Of a stretch of 64,000 nucleotides of DNA, positions 1-9,180 are shown one piece after another. The stretch is taken from positions 992,001 through 1,056,000 of the forward strand of contig CP040556.1 in assembly GCA_013378335.1 (NCBI GenBank), read 5' to 3'. The translations under genes were made by a program, and so were the position numbers. Numbering within the stretch: position 1 is the stretch's first letter; each line of letters begins with the position of its first letter. The stretch comes from Streptococcus sanguinis (GTDB lineage: Bacteria > Bacillota > Bacilli > Lactobacillales > Streptococcaceae). Under the pieces are notes generated by a model. The model saw nothing but the letters and a program-made list of their open reading frames with translations, searched no databases and had not been told where the DNA came from.

Positions 1-1960
1 GCAGCATAATCTTGGTTGCCTGTGGCAGGATAATCTTGCGCATGGTCTTGGAGTAGGAAATCCCCAAGCTGCGGCTGGCTTCCATCTGTCCAACTGGAAC
101 GGCTTGGATACCCCCGCGGACAATTTCTGCGATATAGGCGCCGGCATTGAGAGAGAGAGCGATGGTTCCTGCAACGAAAGCATTGATTGGGCTCTGTTGA
201 CCAGTCATGGATTCGATTAAGTTAGGAATCCCCCAGAAGATAAAGGCTGCCACAATCATCAGTGGAATACCACGAATGACATCGACAAAGATTTCTGCAA
301 TCCAGCGCAGCGGTTTATAAGGGCTGACGCTGAACATACCGAAGATAATCCCGATGACCATAGCAATGGCAAATGAAATCAGAGCCAAAGCAATCGTCAC
401 TCCAAGACCTTTAAGAAGTTCTTGGTAGTTGTTTTGCAGCAAGCCCCAAATAGTGGACTCATCTACAGTGGATTCTTTTACCTCGCTAGCCAGATACTTG
501 TCTAAAATCTCTTGGTACTTGCCGCTTTCTTTCAGGTTGGCCAGTCCATTGTTAAACATCTCAATCAACTCAGGATTGCTGCCTTTTTTAACTGCGAAAG
601 CGACTTGACCACTTGGTGTACCTTCAATAGGTGTTTTAAGGTTCTTGCCTTGTTTGATAGCGTATTTGACAACAGGCTCATCATCCATCACAGCTGCGAC
701 AGAGCCAGTGTTGAGGCTGTCATACATGGAAGCTGCATCTGAGAATGTTTTAATAGAGTAGCCGTACTTGCTCTTGTTTTCCTCAAGGAAAGTCTGAGAA
801 GCGGTACCGGTTTTGACACCGACGGTTTTGCCCTTGAGTTCCTCGTAGGACTCGATATTGCTGCTGTCCTTGACTGCCAAGATAGAGTTGGCAGTATAGT
901 AAGGATCGGAATAGTCAAAAGTTTTCTTGCGGGCATCAGTGACAGACATGCCGGCGATAATTCCGTCAGCCTGACCGGTCTGAACGCTATTGATAGCTGC
1001 ATCAAAGCCAGGGTTGGTTACTTCCACTGTAAAGCCTTGGTCTTTGGCAATAGCCTTAATCAGCTCCATGTCAATACCAGTATATTGGTTGCTGTCATCT
1101 TGGAAGACAAAAGGAGCAAAAGATGAGTCGCTGGCAATAATGTATTTGTCTTTTTTCGGAGTAGCTTTTTGACCGGCAGGAGTAGAAGTCTCTGGAACAG
1201 CCGAGTCAGAGCTGCCTTTAGAAGCCGTCCATTTATTGATGATTTCTTCCAGACTGCCGTCTTCCTTCATCTGTGCCAAAGCCTCGTTAAACTCAGTAAC
1301 TAAGTGCTCGTGCTTGCCGCCTTTTTTGACACCAAAAGCAAAGCTTCCAACAGCCTCACCTTTCATAGAAATTTTCAGGTTTTGGCCTTGATTGATGGCG
1401 TACTCAATGACCGGCTGATCGTCCATCACTGCATCGACATCACCAGCAGAAAGGCTGTTATACATTAAGTCGCCCGTATCAAAGGTTTTTAGAGTGTAAC
1501 CATACTTATCCTTGTTCTTCTCAAGGAAGCGTTGGGCAGCCGTTCCAGTTTTGACACCGACTTTCTTTCCTTTCAGCTGTTCATATTTGCTGATGGTGTT
1601 TGCCTTGGTCGTCGCGATAACGACCTTGGTGTCATAGTAGGTATCAGACATGGTAAAGACTTTTTCGCGCTCGCTGGTCTTGGTCATACCAGCCATAATG
1701 GCATCCGCCTGGCCGGATTGGACCGCATTGACAGCTGCATCGAAGCCTGGGAAGCTCATGTCAATGTCCCACCCCTTGATTTCTGCGACCTTGTTGATGA
1801 TATCAACGTCAATCCCCTTGTAAGTCTGATCAGAATCTTTAAATTCAAATGGTGCGTAAGCAGTATCGGATACGATTTTGACCGTATCTGCCTGGGCTGT
1901 CGCCCCTAACGCAAAAAATGGAAATAATGTTAGCAAGACTGCTAAGAATTTTTTCTTCAT
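1..1960 (-). CDS. Amino-acid ABC transporter, two substrate-binding domains fused to a permease (GlnPH type), 3' end cut by window
   Basis: The protein reads from an ATG at 1960 down to the window edge, so the C-terminus is missing (about 653 residues visible). After a signal peptide (residues 1-25) come two similar periplasmic-type solute-binding domains, roughly 26-250 and 275-500. Both carry the polar-amino-acid signature: an AYAPFEF or SFAPFVF start, GQADAIMAGM or GQADGIIAGM, and VGVKTGTA. From about residue 520 the membrane permease domain begins with hydrophobic helices. In this family the binding domain is tethered to the membrane through its permease and works with a separate ATPase (GlnQ), here presumably outside the window. 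Substrate is likely glutamine or glutamate; this is inferred from family, not from residues. The RBS is a perfect AAGGAGG. Confidence 0.9.
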   Translation of the reverse strand, partial: MKKKFLAVLLTLFPFFALGATAQADTVKIVSDTAYAPFEFKDSDQTYKGIDVDIINKVAEIKGWDIDMSFPGFDAAVNAVQSGQADAIMAGMTKTSEREKVFTMSDTYYDTKVVIATTKANTISKYEQLKGKKVGVKTGTAAQRFLEKNKDKYGYTLKTFDTGDLMYNSLSAGDVDAVMDDQPVIEYAINQGQNLKISMKGEAVGSFAFGVKKGGKHEHLVTEFNEALAQMKEDGSLEEIINKWTASKGSSDSAVPETSTPAGQKATPKKDKYIIASDSSFAPFVFQDDSNQYTGIDMELIKAIAKDQGFTVEVTNPGFDAAINSVQTGQADGIIAGMSVTDARKKTFDYSDPYYTANSILAVKDSSNIESYEELKGKTVGVKTGTASQTFLEENKSKYGYSIKTFSDAASMYDSLNTGSVAAVMDDEPVVKYAIKQGKNLKTPIEGTPSGQVAFAVKKGSNPELIEMFNNGLANLKESGKYQEILDKYLASEVKESTVDESTIWGLLQNNYQELLKGLGVTIALALISFAIAMVIGIIFGMFSVSPYKPLRWIAEIFVDVIRGIPLMIVAAFIFWGIPNLIESMTGQQSPINAFVAGTIALSLNAGAYIAEIVRGGIQAVPVGQMEASRSLGISYSKTMRKIILPQATKIML

Positions 1961-1987
1961 TTTCTTCCTCCTTTTTAGCATTCTAGC

Positions 1988-2016
1988 ATTATAGCAAAAA
2001 AACATTGATTAGGCAA
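1988..2016 (-). promoter_or_regulatory. Promoter of the GlnPH-type transporter gene
   Basis: On the minus strand TTGCCT (2011-2016) is followed after 17 bp by TATAAT (1988-1993), shortly upstream of the ribosome binding site and ATG at 1960. Confidence 0.7.
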
Positions 2017-2090
2017 ATTTCTTCTGTTTTTATGTTAGGTTTTCTGACATATAAACTCTCTATTTTTGTAAGTTGAACCGCAAGTTTTCT

Positions 2091-2118
2091 TTGTTCTTAG
2101 CGTAAAGTCTGCTATACT
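2091..2118 (+). promoter_or_regulatory. Promoter of the first CPBP protease gene
   Basis: TTGTTC (2091-2096), 16 bp spacer, TATACT (2113-2118), 36 bp upstream of the ATG at 2155. Confidence 0.6.
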
Positions 2119-2154
2119 GGAAATAAATGAAAGCAAGGATAGAATGAGGTTCTT

Positions 2155-3099
2155 ATGAAAAAATCACGTATCTTGGACGGAGTTAATCAAGCTCGCTTTG
2201 TTCCTCCTTATATTTTGTCTCTTTTACTGGCAGTTGTTTTCGTGCAAGGAGGACAACAATTGGCCTATCTGGCTTTGGAGCCAATTTCGGCTGTCCTCAG
2301 TCTTATGCTAGGTTTCTTAGGGCAAGGAGGATTCTTTGAAATCTTCTTCAATTTTGCCCTGCCTTTTCTCTTATTTGGCTTTGTATTTATGATACTGGCT
2401 CTCTTTCTTTGGGTGCGCTGTGCTGAAGGACGACCGCTCGCGACTCTGGGCTTTGTTAAAAAAGGAAGCTTGGTGGAGCTAGTCAAAGGATTGGCAATAG
2501 GTTTTCTCCTCTTTAGTCTAGTCGCTCTGCTTATGCTGTTGAGCGGAGCTGGCTCTTTTGAATGGGGACAGCTGACGCTGGAACCTTTTCTCTATATCCT
2601 GATCTTGCTTCCGCTCTGGATGATTCAGGGTGGTGCAGAAGAGCTAGTGACACGAGCTTGGCTGCTGCCAGTTGCTGTCAAAAAGACCAACCTGCCCATC
2701 GGTTTGCTAACTTCGAGCCTGCTCTTTGCCCTCTTGCACCTAGGCAATCCAGATATTGGTATTCTTCCCATTCTTAACATTGCCTTATTTGGCCTCTTTG
2801 CAAGTCTCTATCTACTCCGGACGGACAATATCTGGGGGATTATTGGACTTCATGCTGCTTGGAACTTTACTCAAGGAAATATCTATGGTTTCAGTGTTAG
2901 TGGTACTGGTGTTGACGCGGCAGTCCTGAACTTTATCCCTAAGTCAGAATGGAGTTGGCTGACTGGAGGAGCTTTCAGCGCTGAAGCCTCTGTTTTCAGC
3001 TCGCTCATTCTCTTGCTGGCCGTGCTTTACTTGCGTTTCAGGATGAAAAAAGACGGCAGTTTGACAGATTTAGTGAGAATGGCTCAGAAACAGTATTGA
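2155..3099 (+). CDS. CPBP family intramembrane glutamic endopeptidase, first of a tandem pair
   Basis: This is a polytopic membrane protein of 314 residues with about seven or eight hydrophobic segments. The CPBP (Abi/CAAX-protease-like) signature is intact: EELVTR at 162-167, a His in LLHLGNP near 195, and HAAWNF at 233-238. These are the glutamate, arginine, histidine and asparagine positions expected in the membrane-embedded active site. Members process prenylated or membrane peptides; in lactic-acid bacteria several protect against the cell's own bacteriocins. No bacteriocin gene is visible nearby, so the substrate is unknown. The next gene is a close paralogue (MKKSRILD versus MFKSRMLD at the N-terminus), pointing to tandem duplication. 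Confidence 0.85.
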   Translation: MKKSRILDGVNQARFVPPYILSLLLAVVFVQGGQQLAYLALEPISAVLSLMLGFLGQGGFFEIFFNFALPFLLFGFVFMILALFLWVRCAEGRPLATLGFVKKGSLVELVKGLAIGFLLFSLVALLMLLSGAGSFEWGQLTLEPFLYILILLPLWMIQGGAEELVTRAWLLPVAVKKTNLPIGLLTSSLLFALLHLGNPDIGILPILNIALFGLFASLYLLRTDNIWGIIGLHAAWNFTQGNIYGFSVSGTGVDAAVLNFIPKSEWSWLTGGAFSAEASVFSSLILLLAVLYLRFRMKKDGSLTDLVRMAQKQY

Positions 3100-3109
3100 C
3101 AGCTAGCTT

Positions 3110-3138
3110 TTGCCCATCCTAAAATAATATGCTATAAT
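3110..3138 (+). promoter_or_regulatory. Promoter of the second CPBP protease gene
   Basis: TTGCCC (3110-3115), 17 bp spacer, consensus TATAAT (3133-3138). The second paralogue therefore probably has its own transcript. Confidence 0.65.
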
Positions 3139-3166
3139 AAATTCAAACAAGGAAAGGAATGTGTAT

Positions 3167-4114
3167 ATGTTTAAATCTCGTATGTTGGATGCTATCAAGC
3201 AATCGCGTTATATTCCGCCGATTTGGTTGGCTATCTTGATTGCTCTTGGTTTTGTTTATGGAGGTGGGATTTTAAGTTTTATTGGAATGTTACCGATTGG
3301 AATAATTATCGGACTCTTGATTGGTTTTGCAAATCCGACAGTTGATCCGAAAGAAGCAATGGCGGTGATTGGTCCCTATACGGTCTTTTTTCAGCTAGCT
3401 GGTTTCTTTTTTATCGCCCTAGCAGTCTTCCTCTGGGTTCGGTATCGTGAGAAGCGTCCTTTTTCTAGTTTGGGATTCTATAAACAAGACTGGTTCAAAA
3501 ATCTCCTCAAAGGCTTCCTTATTGGAGCAGTTCAGTTTTCAATGGTTGTGGTCTTGCTCTTGGTTACGGGGACAGGCAGTCTGAAATTAGGTCAGGTTAG
3601 CTTACAAGATTTTATTTTCGTCCTAGCTATCATTCCTTTCTGGATTCTCCAAGGTGGGACAGAAGAGCTAGTGACGCGTGGTTGGCTCTTTCCAGCAGTT
3701 AGCGCTAAGTCAAATATCTTCATTGGTATCTTGATTTCTAGCGCTCTATTCGGGGCTCTGCACCTTTTTAACCCTGGTGTGAGCATTCTTTCTATTGTCA
3801 ATATCATACTAGACGGTATCTTTGCTTGTTTCCTTATGCTCAAGTATGACAATATGTGGGTACTGGCTGGCATGCACGGCGCTTGGAATTTTGTGCAAGG
3901 AAATATCTATGGTATTCAGGTCAGTGGCCAAGGAGCATCTACCTCAATCTTGAACTACAGCTCACAATCTTCTGTGGATTTGCTATCCGGTGGGGCTTTT
4001 GGTGCTGAAGGATCTATTTTTGCCAGTATCGTCTTGATTGGCTGCATTGCCTATCTTTACTGGTCACTCAAAAAAGAAAATCGCCTGCCTCAGGCGCTGA
4101 TGTTTAAGAAATAA
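3167..4114 (+). CDS. CPBP family intramembrane glutamic endopeptidase, second of a tandem pair
   Basis: This 315-residue polytopic membrane protein parallels its upstream neighbour along its whole length. The catalytic signature is EELVTR at 166-171, with a downstream LHLFNP histidine and HGAWNF. I chose ATG 3167 over an in-frame GTG at 3161 because the ribosome binding site (3151-3158) is too close to the GTG, and because the paralogue starts at the equivalent residue. It is followed directly by a strong terminator. Function beyond probable membrane-peptide cleavage or bacteriocin self-immunity cannot be read from the sequence. Confidence 0.85.
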   Translation: MFKSRMLDAIKQSRYIPPIWLAILIALGFVYGGGILSFIGMLPIGIIIGLLIGFANPTVDPKEAMAVIGPYTVFFQLAGFFFIALAVFLWVRYREKRPFSSLGFYKQDWFKNLLKGFLIGAVQFSMVVVLLLVTGTGSLKLGQVSLQDFIFVLAIIPFWILQGGTEELVTRGWLFPAVSAKSNIFIGILISSALFGALHLFNPGVSILSIVNIILDGIFACFLMLKYDNMWVLAGMHGAWNFVQGNIYGIQVSGQGASTSILNYSSQSSVDLLSGGAFGAEGSIFASIVLIGCIAYLYWSLKKENRLPQALMFKK

Positions 4115-4121
4115 GTATTTC

Positions 4122-4147
4122 GCCCAGTTGAGCTGGGCCTTTTTTAT
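4122..4147 (+). terminator. Rho-independent terminator after the CPBP pair
   Basis: Stem GCCCAG/CTGGGC with a 5-base loop, followed by CTTTTTTAT. Confidence 0.85.
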
Positions 4148-4275
4148 GTCTTTTAACGAGAGGTGTGACAAGAGACAGACAATGGTAGAAACGTGGCCAT
4201 TCTACCTACACCCAAATCCAGAGAAAATAGGGCAAATATGGTAAAATGATAGAAGCACAATTTAAGGAATAAAAG

Positions 4276-6264
4276 ATGATTAACAGAATAACAGATAATA
4301 AATTTGAATTGGTTTCCAAGTACGAGCCTTCTGGTGACCAGCCTCAGGCTATTGAGCAGCTGGTGGACAATATCGAGGGAGGCGAGAAAGCTCAGATTCT
4401 CATGGGGGCGACTGGTACTGGTAAGACCTATACCATGAGTCAGGTGATTTCTCGAGTCAACAAGCCGACTCTGGTTATTGCCCATAATAAAACGCTGGCC
4501 GGCCAGCTTTATGGTGAGTTCAAGGAGTTCTTCCCCAATAACGCGGTGGAATACTTCGTTTCCTACTATGATTACTACCAGCCTGAGGCCTATGTGCCTT
4601 CCAGCGATACCTATATTGAAAAGGATAGCTCAGTCAATGACGAGATTGATAAGCTCCGTCACTCAGCGACATCAGCCCTCTTGGAGCGCAACGACGTGAT
4701 TGTCGTGGCTTCGGTCTCGTGTATCTACGGTCTGGGTTCACCTAAGGAATACTCTGATAGCGTGGTTAGCCTGCGTCCTGGACTAGAGATTTCCCGTGAC
4801 AAGTTGCTCAATGACTTGGTAGATATCCAGTTTGAGCGCAATGACATTGACTTTCAGCGGGGGAAATTCCGGGTTCGTGGCGATGTGGTGGAGATTTTCC
4901 CAGCTTCTCGGGATGAGCATGCCTTTCGGGTGGAGTTTTTCGGAGATGAGATTGACCGGATTCGTGAGGTCGAAGCCTTGACAGGTCGAGTTTTGGGTGA
5001 GGTGGACCATTTGGCCATCTTCCCAGCAACTCACTTCGTGACCAATGAAGATCACATGGAAGTAGCCATTGCCAAGATTCAGGCTGAGCTGGAGGAGCAG
5101 CTTGCTATCTTTGAGAAGGAAGGCAAGCTTCTGGAAGCTCAGCGCTTGAAGCAGCGCACAGAGTACGATATCGAAATGCTGCGCGAAATGGGCTATACTA
5201 ACGGTGTTGAGAACTATTCTCGCCATATGGATGGTCGAAGCGAAGGAGAGCCGCCTTATACCCTTCTGGATTTTTTCCCTGATGACTTCTTGATTATGAT
5301 TGACGAGAGTCACATGACCATGGGACAGATTCGGGGCATGTACAATGGCGACCGCTCTCGCAAGGAGATGCTGGTCAATTATGGTTTCCGCCTGCCGTCT
5401 GCCTTGGACAACCGTCCGCTGCGCCGAGAAGAATTTGAGAGCCATGTTCACCAGATTGTCTATGTATCGGCTACGCCGGGCGACTATGAAAATGAACAGA
5501 CGGATACTGTTATTGAGCAGATTATCCGGCCGACAGGGCTTCTCGATCCAGAAGTGGAAGTCCGCCCAACTATGGGGCAGATTGATGATCTCTTAGGCGA
5601 AATTACTGCGCGTGCAGAGAAGAATGAGCGGACCTTTATCACAACCTTGACCAAGAAGATGGCGGAAGATTTGACGGACTACTTCAAGGAAATGGGTGTC
5701 AAGGTCAAGTACATGCACTCGGACATCAAGACTTTGGAACGGACCGAGATTATCCGTGACTTGCGCTTGGGTGTCTTTGACGTTCTGGTTGGGATTAACT
5801 TGCTGCGCGAGGGAATTGACGTGCCGGAGGTTAGTCTGGTGGCAATTCTTGATGCTGACAAGGAAGGTTTCCTCCGTAACGAGCGTGGCCTGATTCAGAC
5901 CATCGGCCGGGCAGCCCGCAACAGCGAGGGTCATGTGATTATGTATGCTGACACCATGACTCAGTCCATGCAGCGCGCTATTGATGAAACTGCCCGCCGG
6001 CGGGCAATCCAGATGGCTTATAATGAAGAGCATGGCATTGTACCGCAGACCATCAAGAAAGAAATCCGCGATCTGATCAGCGTGACCAAGGCTGCCCTAC
6101 CAGACAAGGAAGAAACTGTCGAAATCGAAAGCCTCAACAAGCAAGAGCGCAAGGACATGATTAAGAAACTAGAAGGTCAAATGCAAGAAGCTGCCGGACT
6201 TCTGGACTTCGAGCTGGCTGCGCAAATCCGCGATATGATTCTGGAAATAAAGGCGATGGATTGA
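4276..6264 (+). CDS. uvrB: Excinuclease ABC subunit B (UvrB)
   Basis: UvrB is the helicase-like damage-verification subunit of nucleotide excision repair. It is loaded by UvrA and then recruits UvrC to incise. The 662-residue length is normal. Walker A GATGTGKT lies at 44-51. The beta-hairpin region that clamps DNA contains [12 protein letters not shown] at about 96-107. The Walker B-like IDESH motif and helicase motifs with the [11 protein letters not shown] stretch follow. A C-terminal UVR motif, which contacts UvrC, occupies about 620-660. The gene stands alone behind the CPBP terminator. A short AT-rich spacer and an accessory gene follow. Confidence 0.98.
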   Translation: MINRITDNKFELVSKYEPSGDQPQAIEQLVDNIEGGEKAQILMGATGTGKTYTMSQVISRVNKPTLVIAHNKTLAGQLYGEFKEFFPNNAVEYFVSYYDYYQPEAYVPSSDTYIEKDSSVNDEIDKLRHSATSALLERNDVIVVASVSCIYGLGSPKEYSDSVVSLRPGLEISRDKLLNDLVDIQFERNDIDFQRGKFRVRGDVVEIFPASRDEHAFRVEFFGDEIDRIREVEALTGRVLGEVDHLAIFPATHFVTNEDHMEVAIAKIQAELEEQLAIFEKEGKLLEAQRLKQRTEYDIEMLREMGYTNGVENYSRHMDGRSEGEPPYTLLDFFPDDFLIMIDESHMTMGQIRGMYNGDRSRKEMLVNYGFRLPSALDNRPLRREEFESHVHQIVYVSATPGDYENEQTDTVIEQIIRPTGLLDPEVEVRPTMGQIDDLLGEITARAEKNERTFITTLTKKMAEDLTDYFKEMGVKVKYMHSDIKTLERTEIIRDLRLGVFDVLVGINLLREGIDVPEVSLVAILDADKEGFLRNERGLIQTIGRAARNSEGHVIMYADTMTQSMQRAIDETARRRAIQMAYNEEHGIVPQTIKKEIRDLISVTKAALPDKEETVEIESLNKQERKDMIKKLEGQMQEAAGLLDFELAAQIRDMILEIKAMD

Positions 6265-6375
6265 GGGATGTATGTAATAATAATTTAAATAAATTCAGAT
6301 AACCAAGGTTATGGATAATATGTTTATGAAATCGTGATAATGAGAACTTATCTATGGATGAGCAGGAATTTATAT

Positions 6376-6406
6376 TTGTTCAGAATTATAACTATTGTAC
6401 TATAAT
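6376..6406 (+). promoter_or_regulatory. Possible promoter of the PD-(D/E)XK-like gene
   Basis: TTGTTC (6376-6381), a long 19 bp spacer and consensus TATAAT (6401-6406). The -10 is convincing and the -35 is weak. Confidence 0.45.
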
Positions 6407-6442
6407 TGAGAATGTTGAGAAAAAAATTTGGAAAGTGAGATA

Positions 6443-7129
6443 ATGATGTCTAATAAAACTAACATAGTAGGGTTTGAAAAAGAGTTTGCCAATGAATTTA
6501 AGAAACAGTTATTGCAACAATATTCGGAAAAAAATGTGATACCAGAATGTAAACTTGGAAATTTTAGAACTGATTTCGCAATTATAAAAGAAGATACAAA
6601 AGAAATTATTGCCATTTTCGAATTAAAAATGAGTAAAGCGGACTCCTTTAACCAACAACAATTGTCTGGCTTTAATAGTAGAATTAAACAACTTATTCAG
6701 ACTAATGGTATGGACGTCCCAGTTTATTATGTTTTAAAAAGCAATGAGGATCAAGTACCATTTACAGTTAATAGACTATTTCAAGAAGAGGATGATGAGC
6801 ACAAGTCCAAATTTACTTTCAAAGAGACAGATTTACCAACTTATGAAGATTTGTTAAGACGAAATTCTACTGCTGAAAATTATGAAAATAAGAAAAGCTT
6901 AAGAGAAGCTTTTAATAGATTGAAATTCATAAGCCCAATTCTAGCATTAATTATATTTGCTATATGGTTAATTTGTAAAATTTGTAAAATTGAACTAACT
7001 TGGATTGATTTAGCATTTTTGTTGACTAGTTCTATATTTGCCGTATTTCCTTTTGTGAAGAGGATTGATATTACACAATTAGGCTCAGTGGAGTTTAGAA
7101 GCGATGAACAAAGTTCAAAAGAGAAGTAA
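6443..7129 (+). CDS. Membrane-anchored protein with a PD-(D/E)XK nuclease-like N-terminus
   Basis: I do not recognise a named family. The protein is about 228 residues and markedly AT-rich compared with uvrB. The N-terminal part carries D44, followed 16 residues later by E60-L-K62 in a hydrophobic strand (IIAIFELK). This D-(X)n-ExK spacing fits the PD-(D/E)XK nuclease fold, as in HsdR N-termini. Two hydrophobic segments near 165-183 and 188-206 place the C-terminal end in the membrane, leaving the nuclease-like part probably cytoplasmic. ATG codons at 6443 and 6446 are both possible, with GTGAG ahead of them; a TTG at 6428 is less likely. A role in defence or DNA degradation is inference only. 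Confidence 0.6.
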   Translation: MMSNKTNIVGFEKEFANEFKKQLLQQYSEKNVIPECKLGNFRTDFAIIKEDTKEIIAIFELKMSKADSFNQQQLSGFNSRIKQLIQTNGMDVPVYYVLKSNEDQVPFTVNRLFQEEDDEHKSKFTFKETDLPTYEDLLRRNSTAENYENKKSLREAFNRLKFISPILALIIFAIWLICKICKIELTWIDLAFLLTSSIFAVFPFVKRIDITQLGSVEFRSDEQSSKEK

Positions 7130-7190
7130 TAGAATATCATCAGATATAACTTACTATTTTAGCCTTACTGAATAGATAAAAGGAGCACAC

Positions 7191-7736
7191 ATGCGTTATG
7201 CACTTTTACTCCGCGGCATCAATGTCGGCGGAAAAAACAAGGTCGTTATGGCTGATTTGAAGAAGGATTTGGCTGGGTTGGGTTTTGAAAATCCAGTTTC
7301 CTACATCAATAGTGGCAATCTTTTCTTTGATAGCGAGGAGCAGGAGGATAGGATTCGGGAGATATTGTCGGCTTATTTCAGTCGGTCTTACGATTTTCCT
7401 CTGCCTTTTGTCCTTGTCAGCTCTGCCATGCTTGAAAAAGAAACAGCCAATCTTCCTGCTTGGTGGAAGGATGAAACAGCTTTTCGGCGAGATGTTCTCT
7501 TTTATCTGCCGGAGACAGATAGGGAGAGTGTTCAAGAGCTGGCTGGCAGTTGGGCAAATGACAAGGAGCAACTGCACTTTGGGCAGACGGCTTTCTTTTA
7601 TAGCAATGCTGACCAAGCGGACTATCTCAAGTCCAACTACCATAAAAAACTGCTCAAGTCCAGTTTCTATAAGCAACTAACTATCCGAAATGGCAAGACT
7701 TTCCAGAAGATTGTGGAGTTGGTGAATGAGAAGTAA
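7191..7736 (+). CDS. DUF1697 family protein
   Basis: This 181-residue cytoplasmic protein begins with the typical DUF1697 signature: YALLLRGINVGGKN, then the YINSGNLFF strand. The family is widespread in Firmicutes and has no established biochemical role. The start is supported by an AAAGGAG site 7 bases upstream. Its last 11 bases overlap the start of the next, disrupted gene, suggesting a transcriptional unit. Confidence 0.85.
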   Translation: MRYALLLRGINVGGKNKVVMADLKKDLAGLGFENPVSYINSGNLFFDSEEQEDRIREILSAYFSRSYDFPLPFVLVSSAMLEKETANLPAWWKDETAFRRDVLFYLPETDRESVQELAGSWANDKEQLHFGQTAFFYSNADQADYLKSNYHKKLLKSSFYKQLTIRNGKTFQKIVELVNEK

Positions 7737-8267
7737 GACCAAAAAGAAAAAGAAAAAGAAAAATAAAAGAAAAGTAAAAGTTCAGGGGAATAAGTTTAGT
7801 CTTTGGTTGGAAAAACATCGGGTAGTAGAAGCTTTTTTAAATTTTTAGTCTTAATAGTTGTTGCGATTGGTGTGGGATATTTAACTTTTGGTAATGAGAG
7901 CATTCCTGCTCCACTTCGTCATTTTAATTATATTAGTCCTTTATGTGTAAACTTGCTCCTCTTGGTGCTTATTCCTTATTATTCTCGATTTGGTAGCTTG
8001 AGAAAAGAAGGATTTACTTCTCTGAAGATTTTAGCGGAAGCATTTCTTTATCTGAACGGGCCGGTTTTCTTAATCCATTATTTTATAGGAATTCGATCAA
8101 AAGATGGAAAACATTTTGCACCACCTCTAATCAGTTTGGATTCTCGCTATGTTTGGTTTCCGATTGCTACCTATCTAATCTTTTTCTTTATACCAGCGTT
8201 GACGATGTTGATTTTGAAATATAATGAAATAAAGAGGAAAAAACATGACCAAAGAAAATCTCTCTAA
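7726..8267 (+). pseudogene. Lysine-rich N-terminus plus multi-pass membrane protein, frameshifted as read
   Basis: From ATG 7726 a frame with a run of lysines runs for 40 codons to a TAG at 7846-7848. The following frame, entered by one extra base, continues as a clean membrane protein (hydrophobic segments near FLVLIVVAIGVG, LCVNLLLLVLI and FPIATYLIFFFIPALTML) to 8267. Adding one T to the six-T run at 7833-7838 joins them into a single 180-residue protein with a basic cytoplasmic head and about four membrane segments. I do not recognise the family. The alternative short start (a TTG at 7803) has no ribosome binding site and reads through the same bases out of frame, so I regard it as false. 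Confidence 0.55.
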
Positions 8268-8687
8268 GTTATTTTCATTTAAAACACTCTATCTGGCCTT
8301 GCTAACCTTTGTCATTCTTCATTTGATTTTGTTAGCTTTTGGTCTATCCTTTACTCCGGTTTTGTGGAATAGCTGGTTTTTTATTCTTTGTTTGACCTTT
8401 TTTATCCATTCTTGGATAGTCTTTTTTAGGACAAGAGATTTTCATTGGTATCACCTCATTTTTGAATTATTCAGTGCACTAGTAGCACTTTATCTTTGGT
8501 TTTGGCATTCTTTGCTTTGTCAATCATTCCGAATCCAGCCATGCCTATCAATATAGACTATCATATACAAGATAAAGAAATCATCATTGTCAGAGGTTTT
8601 TTGGTCCATAGTACCTATGAACATCATGAATTGATTAATCCCTTTGTCATGAAGTCAGAAGTGAAATATAACGAAGATACGTTTTAA
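8245..8687 (+). pseudogene. Membrane protein of unknown function, frameshifted as read
   Basis: ATG 8245 overlaps the end of the previous gene and has a GAGGAAA site. Three hydrophobic segments run to about residue 84. After the three-T run at 8495-8497 the reading frame is lost and would stop at 8556. The next frame carries a further hydrophobic segment (LVLAFFALSIIPNP) and a soluble tail ending at 8687. One added T restores a 147-residue protein. It probably forms a pair with the preceding membrane gene. No family is recognised. Confidence 0.5.
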
Positions 8688-8710
8688 AAACTTAGAAAGC
8701 GAGTGAATCC

Positions 8711-9178
8711 ATGTCACGTTCCCAAGAAACAATCCTAACAAATATCTGCCTTGTTGAAGATGTGTCGCGCGGTCAACTTCTAATGCAATATCGCTCTCCT
8801 GAGCGCTATCGTTGGTCTGGATATGCCTTTCCTGGTGGGCATATTGAGAAGGGCGAGTCTCTCCATGATGCGGTTGTCCGTGAGATTTTAGAGGAAACGG
8901 GTTTGACTATTAGTCATCCAAAACTGGTCGGAGTTAAGAACTGGCATACGGATGAAGGGGTTCGCTACATCGTCTTTTGCTACAAAGCGACTGAATTCTC
9001 TGGTCAGATTCATTCGACAGAAGAGGGAGAGATTTCTTGGGTAGAAAAGGATAGCCTGCCACAGCTGGACTTGGCTTACGATATGCTTGAACTTCTGCGT
9101 ATGATGGAAGATGAGGAATTATCCGAATATTACTATCACGAGCACATCGAAGGTGGTTGGCGCAAGAGTATGTACTAA
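8711..9178 (+). CDS. NUDIX hydrolase (MutT/8-oxo-dGTP diphosphatase-like)
   Basis: This 155-residue protein has a complete NUDIX box near residues 43-65: GGHIEKGES, then REILEETGL, matching Gx5Ex7REUxEExGU. It should hydrolyse a nucleoside diphosphate linked to another group. The IVFCYKATEFSG stretch resembles streptococcal MutT-like 8-oxo-dGTP diphosphatases, but the substrate is inferred. A second copy of its last 345 bases lies at 10878-11222, beyond the FRG gene. Confidence 0.9.
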   Translation: MSRSQETILTNICLVEDVSRGQLLMQYRSPERYRWSGYAFPGGHIEKGESLHDAVVREILEETGLTISHPKLVGVKNWHTDEGVRYIVFCYKATEFSGQIHSTEEGEISWVEKDSLPQLDLAYDMLELLRMMEDEELSEYYYHEHIEGGWRKSMY

Positions 9179-9180
9179 AA
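8834..9180 (+). repeat. Direct repeat copy 1: 3' three-quarters of the NUDIX gene
   Basis: This segment matches 10878-11224 at a constant offset of 2044 bp with no gaps that I can see and roughly 15-16 substitutions, about 95% identity by eye. The match starts inside the NUDIX box coding region and ends just after the stop codon. Confidence 0.9.

Noticed and set aside
4783..5451. 222-codon open frame on the minus strand inside uvrB
   Set aside because: It is fully antisense to a conserved gene, has no ribosome site and gives no recognisable protein. Similar long shadows occur under carA, carB and pepT.
7833..7839. A TTTTTTA heptamer in the right phase for programmed -1 frameshifting between the lysine-rich head and the membrane protein
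   Set aside because: At least ten other breaks in the window need the same one-base correction at homopolymers that are not slippery heptamers, including in carB and pepT. A sequence error explains all of them; no stimulatory structure is obvious downstream.
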